This document shows positions 1 to 8,052 of a stretch of 18,290 nucleotides of DNA, one piece after another. Every line of letters begins with the position of its first letter. Position 1 is the stretch's first letter. A program made the translations under genes and the position numbers. The DNA comes from a bacterium (GTDB taxonomy: Bacteria; Ratteibacteria; UBA8468; B48-G9; JAFGKM01), in NCBI GenBank assembly GCA_026416755.1, contig JAOAEP010000178.1:1-18290 (forward strand). Direction: 5' to 3'. Below the pieces are notes generated by a model. The model was given only the letters and a program-made list of their open reading frames with translations. It did no database searches and was not told where the DNA came from.

Positions 1-1
1 A

Positions 2-631
2 AATATATATGCATTTCATCTTGACGAATACATAGATTTACCCAAAGGTCATCCAAATACTTTTCAGGAATATTTAAGAACACATATTTTTGAGAAAATA
101 GATATACCGGAAGAGAATGTTTTTTATATAAAAGAAGCAGGGGAGAAAATAGAGGAGATTATGAACAATTATAAAAAATTATTTGAAGAAAAATATAAAG
201 AAGTGAAAGATAAAAAAGGTATATATCTTGCTTTTATTGGGATTGGAGTTAACGGACATATTGCTTTTAATGAACCAGGAACTAATTTATGGTCAGATGA
301 GTTTTTAGTAAAAGTGGAAATTGATGATATTTCAGTAAAACAACAATATGATGATTACAAAAATCACCCAAATCCAAAAGCCAGATATAAAAGTTTAGAA
401 GAAGTTCCTAGAAAAGCTTTGACTATGACAGTAAGTGCTATTTTACTCGCTGATAAAATTTTCTGTATGGTTCCTGGTAAACAGAAAGCAAATGCAGTTA
501 AACAAACAATTGAGGGAGAAATTACAGATAAACTGCCTGCTTCCTTTTTAAGGTTACATAATGATGTTTCATTATTTCTTGATAAAGATTCTGCATCTTT
601 GATTTTGAAAAAACCAATTTGTAAAGTTTAA
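2..631 (+). CDS. nagB: Glucosamine-6-phosphate deaminase, 5' end cut by window
   Basis: Cytosolic enzyme that isomerises and deaminates glucosamine 6-phosphate to fructose 6-phosphate plus ammonia, the last step of amino-sugar catabolism. The reading frame is open from base 2 to the stop at 629-631 (209 residues visible). By comparison with E. coli NagB about 65 N-terminal residues lie outside the window. Two family signatures are clear: FHLDEYIDLPKGHP near the left edge, which carries the catalytic Asp of the LDEY motif, and GIGVNGHIAFNEPG, which carries the active-site His and Glu. The Asp of the E. coli GxGxDGHIAFNEP motif is Asn here, as I recall for Bacillus-type enzymes, so activity need not be lost. 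An internal ATG at 161 is not the real start because the conserved LDEY motif lies upstream of it. An aminotransferase gene begins 13 bases after the stop, suggesting an operon. Confidence 0.95.
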   Translation, partial: NIYAFHLDEYIDLPKGHPNTFQEYLRTHIFEKIDIPEENVFYIKEAGEKIEEIMNNYKKLFEEKYKEVKDKKGIYLAFIGIGVNGHIAFNEPGTNLWSDEFLVKVEIDDISVKQQYDDYKNHPNPKARYKSLEEVPRKALTMTVSAILLADKIFCMVPGKQKANAVKQTIEGEITDKLPASFLRLHNDVSLFLDKDSASLILKKPICKV

Positions 632-634
632 TTT

Positions 635-640
635 GAAAGG
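635..640 (+). promoter_or_regulatory. Ribosome binding site that fixes the start of the first aminotransferase
   Basis: GAAAGG lies four bases before the ATG at 645. It favours that ATG over the in-frame TTG at 633, which has no Shine-Dalgarno sequence. The resulting N-terminus, MEKLAILGG, also matches the paralogous next gene (MEKLVIDGG). Confidence 0.7.
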
Positions 641-644
641 AAAA

Positions 645-1964
645 ATGGAGAAACTTGCAATTTTGGGGGGACCAAAAATAATTGATTGTGACTATTCCGA
701 ATTTTTAAAATGGCCAATTATAACAAAACAAATGGAGGAAAGAGTACTTGAAGTTCTTAAAAAAGGAGCCATGTCTGGAACCGATTTAACAAAAGAATTT
801 GAAAAAAAATATGCAGAACTTTATGGCGTAAAATATGCATTATGTCATAATAATGGAACATCTGCAATTCATTCTGCTTTATTTGGACTAAAAATAGGTA
901 AAGGAGATGAAGTTATTTGTCCTTCTGTGACTTACTGGGCTTCATGTTTACCTGTATTTTCTCTTGGTGGAACGGTTGTTTTCAGTGATATAGAGGAAGA
1001 AAGTTTATGTATTGATCCGGCAGACATTGAAAGACATATAACAGAAAGAACTAAAGTAATTATAGTTGTTCACTATTCGGGTTATCCTGCAGATATGGAT
1101 AGAATTATGTTAATTGCCAAAAAATATAACTTAAAAATACTTGAAGATTGTTCTCATTCTCATTGGTGTTTTTATAAAGAAAAGTTAACAGGAACTTTTG
1201 GAAATGTCTCTTGTTTTTCTTTAATGACTGGTAAAACATTTCCAATTGGAGAAGGCGGGATTCTTCTTACAAATGATAGAGAAATTTATGAAAGAGCAAT
1301 TATTTTTGGGCATTATGAAAGACATTCAGAAATTACAATCAATTATTTGAAAGAAAATATTGGAGTTCCATGGGGTGGATGCAAATATAGAATGCATCAA
1401 CTTTCTTCTGCTGTTGGAATTGAATTTATAAAAATTTTCAAAGAAATTTTTGAAGAGATAGATACAGCCATGAATTATTTTTGTGACTTACTTGACACGT
1501 TACCTGGAATAAAAACCCATAGGCCCTGTAAAAATTCGGGATTAACAAAGGGAGGTTGGTATTATCCTCTTGCCCATTATAAAAAGGGAGAATTAAACTG
1601 TCTTTCAATAACAAGATTCTGTGAGGCATTAAGAGCAGAAGGGGTATCTGTCTATCCAGGATGTAATAACCCACTTCATATGCATCCTGTTTTTCAAAAC
1701 ATTGATATTTATAATGATGGAAAACCGACTATAATAAGAAATTCGGTGAAGGATGTAAGGATAAAAATAGGAGATTTACCTATAAGTGAAAATATAGGTA
1801 AAAAAGTTTTCAGTATACCAAGATTTACAAAATTTAATAAGAAAGTAATTGAAAAATATTTTTCTGCCTTTGAAAAAGTGGTAAAAAATCATAAAGAATT
1901 ATTAAGAGACGACCCGGGAGATCCACCAACAATTGGGAACTGGGGGTTAACTTTTAGGATTTAA
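645..1964 (+). CDS. DegT/DnrJ/EryC1/StrS-family PLP aminotransferase (paralogue 1)
   Basis: Fold-type I, pyridoxal-phosphate-dependent aminotransferase of 439 residues; the family usually transfers an amino group from Glu or Gln to a keto-sugar or keto-cyclitol. The start MEKLAILGGPKI resembles the StsC/inosose-aminotransferase branch, which typically begins LAxxGGxPV. The cofactor Asp is in the EDCSHSH motif, and the Schiff-base lysine is K197 in SLMTGK, followed by the usual glycine-rich GEGG. A C-terminal stretch of roughly 100 residues after PGCNNPLHMHP is longer than in the next gene. Tight spacing on both sides (13 bases after nagB, 9 before the second aminotransferase) indicates co-transcription. 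No nucleotide-sugar dehydratase or epimerase lies nearby, so a classical dTDP-sugar role is not supported. The substrate is unknown. Confidence 0.88.
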   Translation: MEKLAILGGPKIIDCDYSEFLKWPIITKQMEERVLEVLKKGAMSGTDLTKEFEKKYAELYGVKYALCHNNGTSAIHSALFGLKIGKGDEVICPSVTYWASCLPVFSLGGTVVFSDIEEESLCIDPADIERHITERTKVIIVVHYSGYPADMDRIMLIAKKYNLKILEDCSHSHWCFYKEKLTGTFGNVSCFSLMTGKTFPIGEGGILLTNDREIYERAIIFGHYERHSEITINYLKENIGVPWGGCKYRMHQLSSAVGIEFIKIFKEIFEEIDTAMNYFCDLLDTLPGIKTHRPCKNSGLTKGGWYYPLAHYKKGELNCLSITRFCEALRAEGVSVYPGCNNPLHMHPVFQNIDIYNDGKPTIIRNSVKDVRIKIGDLPISENIGKKVFSIPRFTKFNKKVIEKYFSAFEKVVKNHKELLRDDPGDPPTIGNWGLTFRI

Positions 1965-1973
1965 AAAAGAAAA

Positions 1974-3218
1974 ATGGAAAAACTTGTAATTGATGGAGGA
2001 AAACCAGTGAGAAAAAAGCCATTTCCACAAAGAATCATGTTTGACGAAAGAGAATTTAGAGTGATAACTGAAATGATGGAAAAGGCAACCAAAGAGAATA
2101 CTGCAAAATATCTTGATAGATATGCAGGTTCACAGGTTGATACTTATGAAAAAGAATTTGCCAAATTTTTTGGTAAAAAATATGCAACTGCTGTAAGTTC
2201 AGGGACCGCAGCAATACATTCTGCAATTGCCTCATTAGATTTAGAACCAACTGATAAAATTATAACCACTCCCATAACCGACCCAGGAACAGTTATGCCA
2301 ATTCTATTTCAAGGACTTATTCCTATTTTTGCAGATGTTGACTTTTGTACATTAAATTTAACTGCAGAAACAATTGAGGAAAAAATAGATGAAAAAACAA
2401 AAGCATTAATAGTTGTTCATCTTGCTGGTGTTCCTTGTAATATGGATAAAATTATGAAAGTTGCTAAAAAGTATAATTTAAAAGTAATTGAAGATTGTGC
2501 TCAAAGTCATGCTTCAATTTATAAAGGTAAATATGTTGGAACTTTTGGAGATATAGGGTGTTTTAGTTTAATGAGTGGAAAACATATGACAAGTGGAGGA
2601 CAAGGAGGAATGATAATAACTGATAATGAAGAATATTATTGGAAATGTAAAAGATTTGCGGATAGGGGAAAACCATTTGGAATAGAAAATGCGACTGGTA
2701 ATGTCTCTCTTGGTTTAAATTATAGGATGACTGAAATAGAAGCAGCGATTGGAAGGATACAGTTGAAGAAGTTGAGAAAAGTTGCAGAAAAAAGATTTAA
2801 AATTGTTGAAGAATTAAGAAGAAAATTTAGAAATTTAAAAGCATTTTCTTTATGGAAAAAACCAAAAGATTCAAAACCCAATTATTGGTTTTGTTTTATT
2901 AAAGTTGATGAAGAGAAATTAAAATATGATAAATATAAAATTGCCGAAATATTATCTAAGGAAGGTTTACCTGTAGGGGCCCATTATGTCATTCCGATGT
3001 ATGAAAATCCATTTATAAAAGAAAGAAAAACATTTGGTAGTTCAAAGTATCCCTGGAGTTTTTATGCACATAAAATTGAATATAAGTGTCCTGTGGCAGA
3101 AAAAGCACTTAATTCTTATATAACTCTTTATTTTCATGAAAACTGGAAGAAAAAAGAAATAGAGGATACAATAAAAATATTTAAGAAAGTTGAAAAATTC
3201 TGTTTAAAGAATTTATAA
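1974..3218 (+). CDS. DegT/DnrJ/EryC1/StrS-family PLP aminotransferase (paralogue 2)
   Basis: Second DegT-family aminotransferase, 414 residues, clearly related to the gene just upstream: same MEKL-x-I-x-GG start, the EDCAQSHAS cofactor motif, a GTFGDIGCFSLMSGK segment with Schiff-base lysine K203, and a glycine-rich GGQGG after it. The two copies have diverged strongly outside the motifs, so this is an old duplication or a functional pair rather than a recent repeat. The start ATG at 1974 follows nine bases of A-rich DNA after the previous stop; the ribosome site is weak (AAAGA). It is likely the last gene of the nagB unit, because a possible new promoter overlaps its 3' end. The reaction is inferred to be transamination of a keto-sugar or keto-cyclitol; the substrate cannot be told from sequence. 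Confidence 0.88.
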   Translation: MEKLVIDGGKPVRKKPFPQRIMFDEREFRVITEMMEKATKENTAKYLDRYAGSQVDTYEKEFAKFFGKKYATAVSSGTAAIHSAIASLDLEPTDKIITTPITDPGTVMPILFQGLIPIFADVDFCTLNLTAETIEEKIDEKTKALIVVHLAGVPCNMDKIMKVAKKYNLKVIEDCAQSHASIYKGKYVGTFGDIGCFSLMSGKHMTSGGQGGMIITDNEEYYWKCKRFADRGKPFGIENATGNVSLGLNYRMTEIEAAIGRIQLKKLRKVAEKRFKIVEELRRKFRNLKAFSLWKKPKDSKPNYWFCFIKVDEEKLKYDKYKIAEILSKEGLPVGAHYVIPMYENPFIKERKTFGSSKYPWSFYAHKIEYKCPVAEKALNSYITLYFHENWKKKEIEDTIKIFKKVEKFCLKNL

Positions 3219-3219
3219 A
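3190..3219 (+). promoter_or_regulatory. Possible sigma70-type promoter for the esterase/transporter unit
   Basis: TTGAAA at 3190-3195, an 18-base spacer and TATAAA at 3214-3219, overlapping the 3' end of the second aminotransferase. It is correctly oriented to serve the esterase gene at 3274. In DNA this AT-rich such matches arise by chance, so this is weak support. Confidence 0.3.
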
Positions 3220-3236
3220 ATTATTATTTTTAATGT

Positions 3237-3255
3237 TTTGTAAGACACCTACAAA
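3237..3255 (+). repeat. Small inverted repeat in the leader of the esterase gene
   Basis: TTTGTA at 3237-3242 is mirrored by TACAAA at 3250-3255 around a seven-base loop. It lies just before the ribosome site and downstream of the possible promoter, so it could be an operator half-site pair or a weak hairpin. It is short enough to be chance. Confidence 0.25.
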
Positions 3256-3260
3256 GTGAA

Positions 3261-3268
3261 AAAGGAGG
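3261..3268 (+). promoter_or_regulatory. Strong ribosome binding site of the esterase gene
   Basis: AAAGGAGG, five bases before the ATG at 3274. It lies inside the reading frame that would begin at the GTG at 3256, so the true start is the ATG at 3274. Confidence 0.8.
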
Positions 3269-3273
3269 ACAAA

Positions 3274-4320
3274 ATGCCTAATAGATTAGATTCCCCACAA
3301 ATTACTGATAATTTTATAGAAAGATGGGCAAAGAGAACAAAACCAGAGTTTGAGTTTAATTGTAGAACAAAAGAAGAGTTTTTTATTTGGAGAGATAAAT
3401 TAATAAAAAAAATAAAAGAATTGCTTGGCGAATTTCCCCAATCTTCTGATTTAGATCCAGAAAAAATATCTGAAGAAGAAAAAGAAAAATATATAAGAGA
3501 AAAGTGGATAATCCAGACAGAAAAGGATTGTTTCATGCCTTTATATATATTAATTCCAAAAGGGGACAAAAAGAAATATCCTGCAATTTTATGTTGTCAT
3601 GGTCATGGTCCATATGGAAAAGATCCTGTTGCAGGAGTTCATAACAATAGAACTGAAGTAATAAATGAGATTAAAACTCATAATTATAACTATGGTGAAC
3701 AGATGGCAGAAAATGGTTTTGTTACCATTACACCTGATTGGAGAAGTTTTGGAGAAAGGATTGGATATTATAATATTTTTTATCCTCAGGATATTTGTAA
3801 TATTCACTTTTTACAACACTTAATACTTGGAAGAACATTATTAGCAGCAAATATTTTTGATGGTATGAGAGCAATTGATTTTTTATTAACAAGAGATTAT
3901 GTGGATAAAGATAATATTGGATGTATGGGACTTTCTTTTGGTGGCACAATGACAACTTATTTAACTTTACTTGACGAAAGAATTAAAGCAGCAGATATTA
4001 TATGTTATGCAACAACAACATTACATTATGCTGTTGAAAGACCAAATTTCCGTGGAAGTCAAATAGTTCCTTTTCTCTATAAATATGCAGATGTGGGAGA
4101 TGTAATTTCTGCTATATGTCCTAAACCCCTTTTAATTGAGTCAGGAGCAAATGATACGTGTTTTTGGATTCATTCTGCTAAAGAAGCGCATAAAAAAATT
4201 AAAAAAGCATATGAAATAGTAGGAGCAGATGAGAACTTATGGATTGAAATTTTTGCTGGTGGACATGCTTTTTCTGGAAAATTGGCCTTTAAATTTTTTA
4301 ACAAATATCTTAAAGAATGA
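3274..4320 (+). CDS. Alpha/beta-hydrolase, acetyl-esterase / dienelactone-hydrolase type
   Basis: Probable cytosolic carboxylester hydrolase of 348 residues (no signal peptide). The fold signatures are in order: an oxyanion-region CCHGHGPYGKDP motif, the nucleophile elbow GLSFGG with Ser221, a catalytic Asp294 in SGANDT, and His331 in AGGHAF. This spacing fits the abhydrolase/acetyl-xylan-esterase-like group common in PVC and Bacteroidetes sugar-use loci. About 90 residues precede the fold and are charged and helical, a usual feature of these longer members. The stop overlaps the start of the first permease gene (ATGA), so it is translationally coupled to an importer, which suggests it deacylates an imported substrate. 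Substrate choice (acetylated sugar or another ester) is inference. Confidence 0.82.
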   Translation: MPNRLDSPQITDNFIERWAKRTKPEFEFNCRTKEEFFIWRDKLIKKIKELLGEFPQSSDLDPEKISEEEKEKYIREKWIIQTEKDCFMPLYILIPKGDKKKYPAILCCHGHGPYGKDPVAGVHNNRTEVINEIKTHNYNYGEQMAENGFVTITPDWRSFGERIGYYNIFYPQDICNIHFLQHLILGRTLLAANIFDGMRAIDFLLTRDYVDKDNIGCMGLSFGGTMTTYLTLLDERIKAADIICYATTTLHYAVERPNFRGSQIVPFLYKYADVGDVISAICPKPLLIESGANDTCFWIHSAKEAHKKIKKAYEIVGADENLWIEIFAGGHAFSGKLAFKFFNKYLKE

Positions 4321-5282
4321 AAAGATATATATTAAACAGATTATTCCAGTTTATACCTTTACTTATAGGTATGACATTTATTTCCTTTCTTATTATTCAA
4401 CTTTCACCTGGTGATTATTTTACTCAATTAAAAATGAATCCTGAAATATCTCCTGAAACTATTGAGAAAATGAGGAAAGTTTTTGGTCTTGATAAAAATA
4501 TAGTTGTTCAATATTTTTACTGGCTTAAAAATGTTTTCACATTTAATCTTGGAGTATCGTTTTCTTATCATGTTCCTGTTTCTTATCTTATCAAAATACG
4601 ACTTAAAAATACGATTTCACTTTCAATTTTTTCAATTTTTTTAACATGGATTATCTCAATTCCATTAGGTATTTATGGTGCCATTAAAAATAAAAGATGG
4701 GAGGAAAAAATATTATCTTTTATTGCATACATCGGGATTTCAATCCCTTCTTTTTTTCTTGCTATGCTTTTTATTTTTTTTATTTCAAAAACAGCAATTT
4801 TACCTCTTGGAGGAACAACTTCTATTTTTTACAAAGGTGCTACACCATTTGAAAGATTTATTGATTATTTAAAACATTTACTTGTACCAGGGCTTATCCT
4901 TACACTTTCAGGTATTGGTTCTTTATATCGTCTTATGAAAAATAATTTTCTTGAAGCAATAAATTCTCCCTATATATTTACTGCTTATGCTAAAGGAATT
5001 CCAACATGGAAAATTTATTTTAAACATGCTCTAAGAAATGCTATTAACCCAATGATAACAATTTTTGGATATGAACTTTCTGGAATTTTAAGTGGAGCAG
5101 GACTTGTTGAAATTATTACGGGTTGGCCTGGAATGGGAAGATTGGTTCTTGAAGGAGTTCTTTCTTTTGACCTCTATCTTGTTATGGCTTCTTTATTAAT
5201 AGGAGGCATTTTACTTATTTTGGGCAATTTATTTGCTGATATTTTACTTGCTTTAGTTGATCCAAGAGTGAGGTTTAAATGA
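4317..5282 (+). CDS. ABC importer permease, DppB/OppB type
   Basis: Inner-membrane permease of a peptide/nickel/oligosaccharide-type ABC importer, 321 residues, normal length. It begins MKRYILNRLFQFIPLLIGMT, the typical first membrane helix of DppB-type proteins, and has further hydrophobic segments at about 100-122, 131-157, 183-203, 247-265 and 281-312. The cytoplasmic coupling (EAA) loop at about 222-247 contains AYAKGIP and HALRNAINP. The near-terminal ALVDPRVR is also typical. Its ATG overlaps the esterase stop and its own stop overlaps the next permease start. Families of this type carry peptides, nickel or, in several thermophiles, oligosaccharides; sequence alone does not decide here. 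Confidence 0.92.
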   Translation: MKRYILNRLFQFIPLLIGMTFISFLIIQLSPGDYFTQLKMNPEISPETIEKMRKVFGLDKNIVVQYFYWLKNVFTFNLGVSFSYHVPVSYLIKIRLKNTISLSIFSIFLTWIISIPLGIYGAIKNKRWEEKILSFIAYIGISIPSFFLAMLFIFFISKTAILPLGGTTSIFYKGATPFERFIDYLKHLLVPGLILTLSGIGSLYRLMKNNFLEAINSPYIFTAYAKGIPTWKIYFKHALRNAINPMITIFGYELSGILSGAGLVEIITGWPGMGRLVLEGVLSFDLYLVMASLLIGGILLILGNLFADILLALVDPRVRFK

Positions 5283-6331
5283 ATATTTTTGTAAGATTGA
5301 GAAAAAGGAATTTTATATCTTACATTTCTCTATATATTATAATCTTTCTTTATTCTTTAGCAATCTTGGCTGATTTTATTTCTCCTTATCCTTATAATAA
5401 ACAATTTAGAGACACACCCTTATGCCCACCAACAAAAATTAATTTTTTTGATAAAAATGGGAAATTTCATTTAAGACCTTTTGTATATGAGTATAAACTT
5501 GTAAATCCTTCTTTAAATAAATACGAAATTGATAGGAATAAAATTTGTCCTATTTATTTTTTTGTAAAAGGAGAAAGAAGAAAAATCCTAGGATTGTTTC
5601 CTTCCAGAAGATATTTATTTGGGGTAAAAGAAGGGAAAATTTTCTTATTTGGAACTGATATGCATGGAAGAGATATTTTTTCCAGAGTTTTATATGGAGC
5701 AAGAATTTCTCTTTCAATAGGTATAATTGGAGTTTTAATTTCATTTTTTCTTGGATTTTTAATTGGTGGAATCTCAGGTTATTTTGGTGGGAAAATAGAT
5801 AATGTACTAATGCGTTTAGTTGAAATTTTTATGATGTTCCCCTCTTTTTATTTGATGCTTGCTTTAAGAGCAGTTTTTCCATTAAATCTCTCATCATTTC
5901 AGGTATATCTTTTGATAGTTATAATTTTAAGTTTAATCGGATGGGCCGGTCTTGCAAGAATTATAAGAGGAATGGTTTTATCAATAAAGGAAGAGGAATA
6001 TGTTCTTTCTGCGAAAGCACTTGGGATACCAACATTTAGAATAATTTTTAGACATATTATCCCAAATACTTTTTCATATTCAATAACTGCTATTACTTTA
6101 TCTATTCCAGGGTATATACTTGGAGAATCAACTCTAAGTTTACTTGGACTTGGGATTCAAGAGCCATATCCAAGTTGGGGAAACATGCTTTCTGTTTGTA
6201 TAGGTAATTTAAGAATTTTATCAAATGCACCCTGGATGTTAATACCTGGTTTTTTTATATTTTTAACAATTATATGTTTTAATTTTCTTGGAGATGGATT
6301 AAGGGATGTTTGTGACCCTAAAAATTGGTAA
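5279..6331 (+). CDS. ABC importer permease, DppC/OppC type with a long outer loop
   Basis: Partner permease, 350 residues, longer than the roughly 300 usual for DppC. After the first membrane helix (about 14-33) there is a polar, extracytoplasmic stretch of about 85 residues including CPPTKINFFD and HLRPFVYEYKL, before the conserved FLFGTDMHGRDIFSR motif (GTDxxGRD at 125-132). Further membrane segments lie at about 144-166, 184-200, 208-230, 267-290 and 317-338. The EAA coupling loop at about 241-262 contains SAKALGIP and RHIIPN. It shares an ATGA junction with the upstream permease. From memory, the same insertion occurs in a subgroup of these permeases in other bacteria, so it is probably real and not an error. 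Confidence 0.9.
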   Translation: MNIFVRLRKRNFISYISLYIIIFLYSLAILADFISPYPYNKQFRDTPLCPPTKINFFDKNGKFHLRPFVYEYKLVNPSLNKYEIDRNKICPIYFFVKGERRKILGLFPSRRYLFGVKEGKIFLFGTDMHGRDIFSRVLYGARISLSIGIIGVLISFFLGFLIGGISGYFGGKIDNVLMRLVEIFMMFPSFYLMLALRAVFPLNLSSFQVYLLIVIILSLIGWAGLARIIRGMVLSIKEEEYVLSAKALGIPTFRIIFRHIIPNTFSYSITAITLSIPGYILGESTLSLLGLGIQEPYPSWGNMLSVCIGNLRILSNAPWMLIPGFFIFLTIICFNFLGDGLRDVCDPKNW

Positions 6332-6333
6332 AA

Positions 6334-7284
6334 ATGGGAAAAATACTTGAAATAAAAAATGTTGTTGTTGGGAATGAAGAAATTAAAATTTTAAGAGATA
6401 TAAGTTTTGAAGTTGAAGAAAGAGAGATTATTTCTATTGTGGGAGAAAGTGGTTGTGGAAAAAGTATAACTTTAAGAACAATTATAAAATTATTACCTCA
6501 AAATTTAAATATTCTTTCAGGTAAAATTTTTTTTGAAGGATTAGAAATTACAAAATTGAAAGAAAAAGAGATGCAAAATATAAGAGGTAAAAAAATAGGG
6601 ATGATTTTTCAAGAACCCTCATCTTTTCTTAACCCTCTCTTTACTATTGGCAATCAAATAGAAGAAGGTATAAATGAAAAAGTTGAGAAAGATAAAAAAA
6701 AGGAAAGAGTTATAAAGATTTTAGAAGAAATGGGACTTTCTTATAATGTTTATTATCAATATCCTCATCAATTAAGTGGTGGGATGCAACAAAGAGCAAT
6801 GATAGCAATGGCTCTTATAAATAATCCTGTTTTACTCCTTGCTGATGAACCCACAACTGCTCTTGATGTAACTACTGCTTTTGGAATAATAAGCCTACTT
6901 AAAAACTTAATTTTAATTCATAATCTCTCAATAATTTTCGTAACACATGATATTTCCCTTGCAAAATATCTCTCAGATAGAATTTTTGTTATGTATGCAG
7001 GGATTATTGTTGAAAAAGGGCCTTCCATTGAAGTTTATAATTCTCCTTTACATCCTTATACTCAAAAACTTATAAATTGCCTTCCTGAAAAATATAATAA
7101 AGGAGAAAAAATAAAAACAATAGAAGGAGAAGTCCCCTCTTTTAAAAATTTACCACTGGGATGCCCTTTTTCACCAAGATGTGAAATTAAAAATAAAATT
7201 TGTGAAAAAAGAATACCACCTGAGATTAAAATTGGAAATAGAATTGTGAGGTGTTTTAAATATGGAAACTTTATGGAAAGTTGA
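6334..7284 (+). CDS. ABC importer ATPase, DppD/OppD type
   Basis: Nucleotide-binding subunit of 316 residues that pairs with the next ATPase beneath the two permeases. Walker A GESGCGKS is at residues 37-44, the signature LSGGMQQR at 147-154, Walker B LLLADEP at 167-173, with a switch histidine in VTHD. The C-terminal oligopeptide-transporter domain is present and carries cysteines 277, 283, 290 and 307 in CPFSPRC-type spacing. In DppD proteins these are reported to bind an iron-sulfur cluster; that is family knowledge, not seen here. I chose the ATG at 6334 over the TTG at 6325 because neither has a clear ribosome site and the ATG gives the standard N-terminus (MGKILEIKNV). The 3' end overlaps the next gene by 23 bases. 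Confidence 0.92.
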   Translation: MGKILEIKNVVVGNEEIKILRDISFEVEEREIISIVGESGCGKSITLRTIIKLLPQNLNILSGKIFFEGLEITKLKEKEMQNIRGKKIGMIFQEPSSFLNPLFTIGNQIEEGINEKVEKDKKKERVIKILEEMGLSYNVYYQYPHQLSGGMQQRAMIAMALINNPVLLLADEPTTALDVTTAFGIISLLKNLILIHNLSIIFVTHDISLAKYLSDRIFVMYAGIIVEKGPSIEVYNSPLHPYTQKLINCLPEKYNKGEKIKTIEGEVPSFKNLPLGCPFSPRCEIKNKICEKRIPPEIKIGNRIVRCFKYGNFMES

Positions 7285-8020
7285 AAATTTGAGAAAAGTT
7301 TATGAGATTAAAAGTGAATTTAAAAGAGAAAAAATTGTTGCTTTAAAAGATATCAATCTTGAAATTTATAAAGGAGAAATATTTGGACTTGTTGGAGAAA
7401 GTGGTTCAGGTAAGACAACATTTGGAAAAGTTATTATAAAACTTATAGAACCTGATGAGGGGAGAATAATTTATAAAGATACAGATATTACAAATTTACC
7501 TGAAAGAATTTTAAGGAAATACCGCAGAAATTTTCAGATTATATTTCAAGACCCTTACAAATCATTAAACCCAAGATTACCTTGTGGAGTAACTGTTATG
7601 GAAGGAATTATAGGAAGTAAAAAAGAGAAATTTGAAAAAGCGGTTGAAATTTTAAACATGGTTGGGATAAAAAAAGAAAGATTTTATAATTTCCCTCATC
7701 AATTCAGTGGAGGGGAAAGACAACGGATAGCAATTGCAAGAGCATTATCTACTGAACCAGAATTTATTGTTTGTGATGAACCCACTTCAAATCTTGATGT
7801 TTCTATTCAAGGACAGATTTTAAATCTTTTTATTGAACTTAAAGAAAAATTTAATCTTACATACCTTTTTATCACACATAATTTAAAAATTATTAGATTT
7901 CTTGCTGATAGAGTTGCTATAATGTATAAAGGAGAAATTGTAGAAATAGGAAAAACAGAAAAAATATTTGAGAGCCCAAAGCATTCATATACAGAAAAAT
8001 TATTAAAAAGCGAAATATAA
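7262..8020 (+). CDS. ABC importer ATPase, DppF/OppF type, short form
   Basis: Second nucleotide-binding subunit, 252 residues. Walker A GESGSGKT is at 45-52, the signature FSGGERQR at 148-155, Walker B FIVCDEP around 168-174, and the switch His206 is in FITHN. It ends with FESPKHSYTEKLL, which is where the usual C-terminal oligopeptide-transporter domain would begin, so it lacks the 60-80 residue tail of most DppF proteins; its upstream partner keeps that domain. A GAGG ribosome site at 7248-7251 lies within the preceding gene, ten bases before the ATG. The binding protein that should feed this importer is not encoded between the esterase and the DUF1549 gene. Confidence 0.92.
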   Translation: METLWKVENLRKVYEIKSEFKREKIVALKDINLEIYKGEIFGLVGESGSGKTTFGKVIIKLIEPDEGRIIYKDTDITNLPERILRKYRRNFQIIFQDPYKSLNPRLPCGVTVMEGIIGSKKEKFEKAVEILNMVGIKKERFYNFPHQFSGGERQRIAIARALSTEPEFIVCDEPTSNLDVSIQGQILNLFIELKEKFNLTYLFITHNLKIIRFLADRVAIMYKGEIVEIGKTEKIFESPKHSYTEKLLKSEI

Positions 8021-8052
8021 ACCTTTTCTATTTTAAAACTGTCTAAAAATTG

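Noticed and set aside
633..635. TTG as the start of the first aminotransferase
   Set aside because: The ATG at 645 has a GAAAGG ribosome site at good distance and matches the N-terminus of the paralogue.
4229..4414. A 61-codon plus-strand frame across the esterase/permease junction
   Set aside because: It lies in a different frame over two well-supported genes and has no family features; a shadow of coding sequence.
8021..8052. Terminator or promoter between the importer ATPase and the DUF1549 gene
   Set aside because: The 32 bases hold no hairpin with a T-run and no convincing -35/-10 pair.
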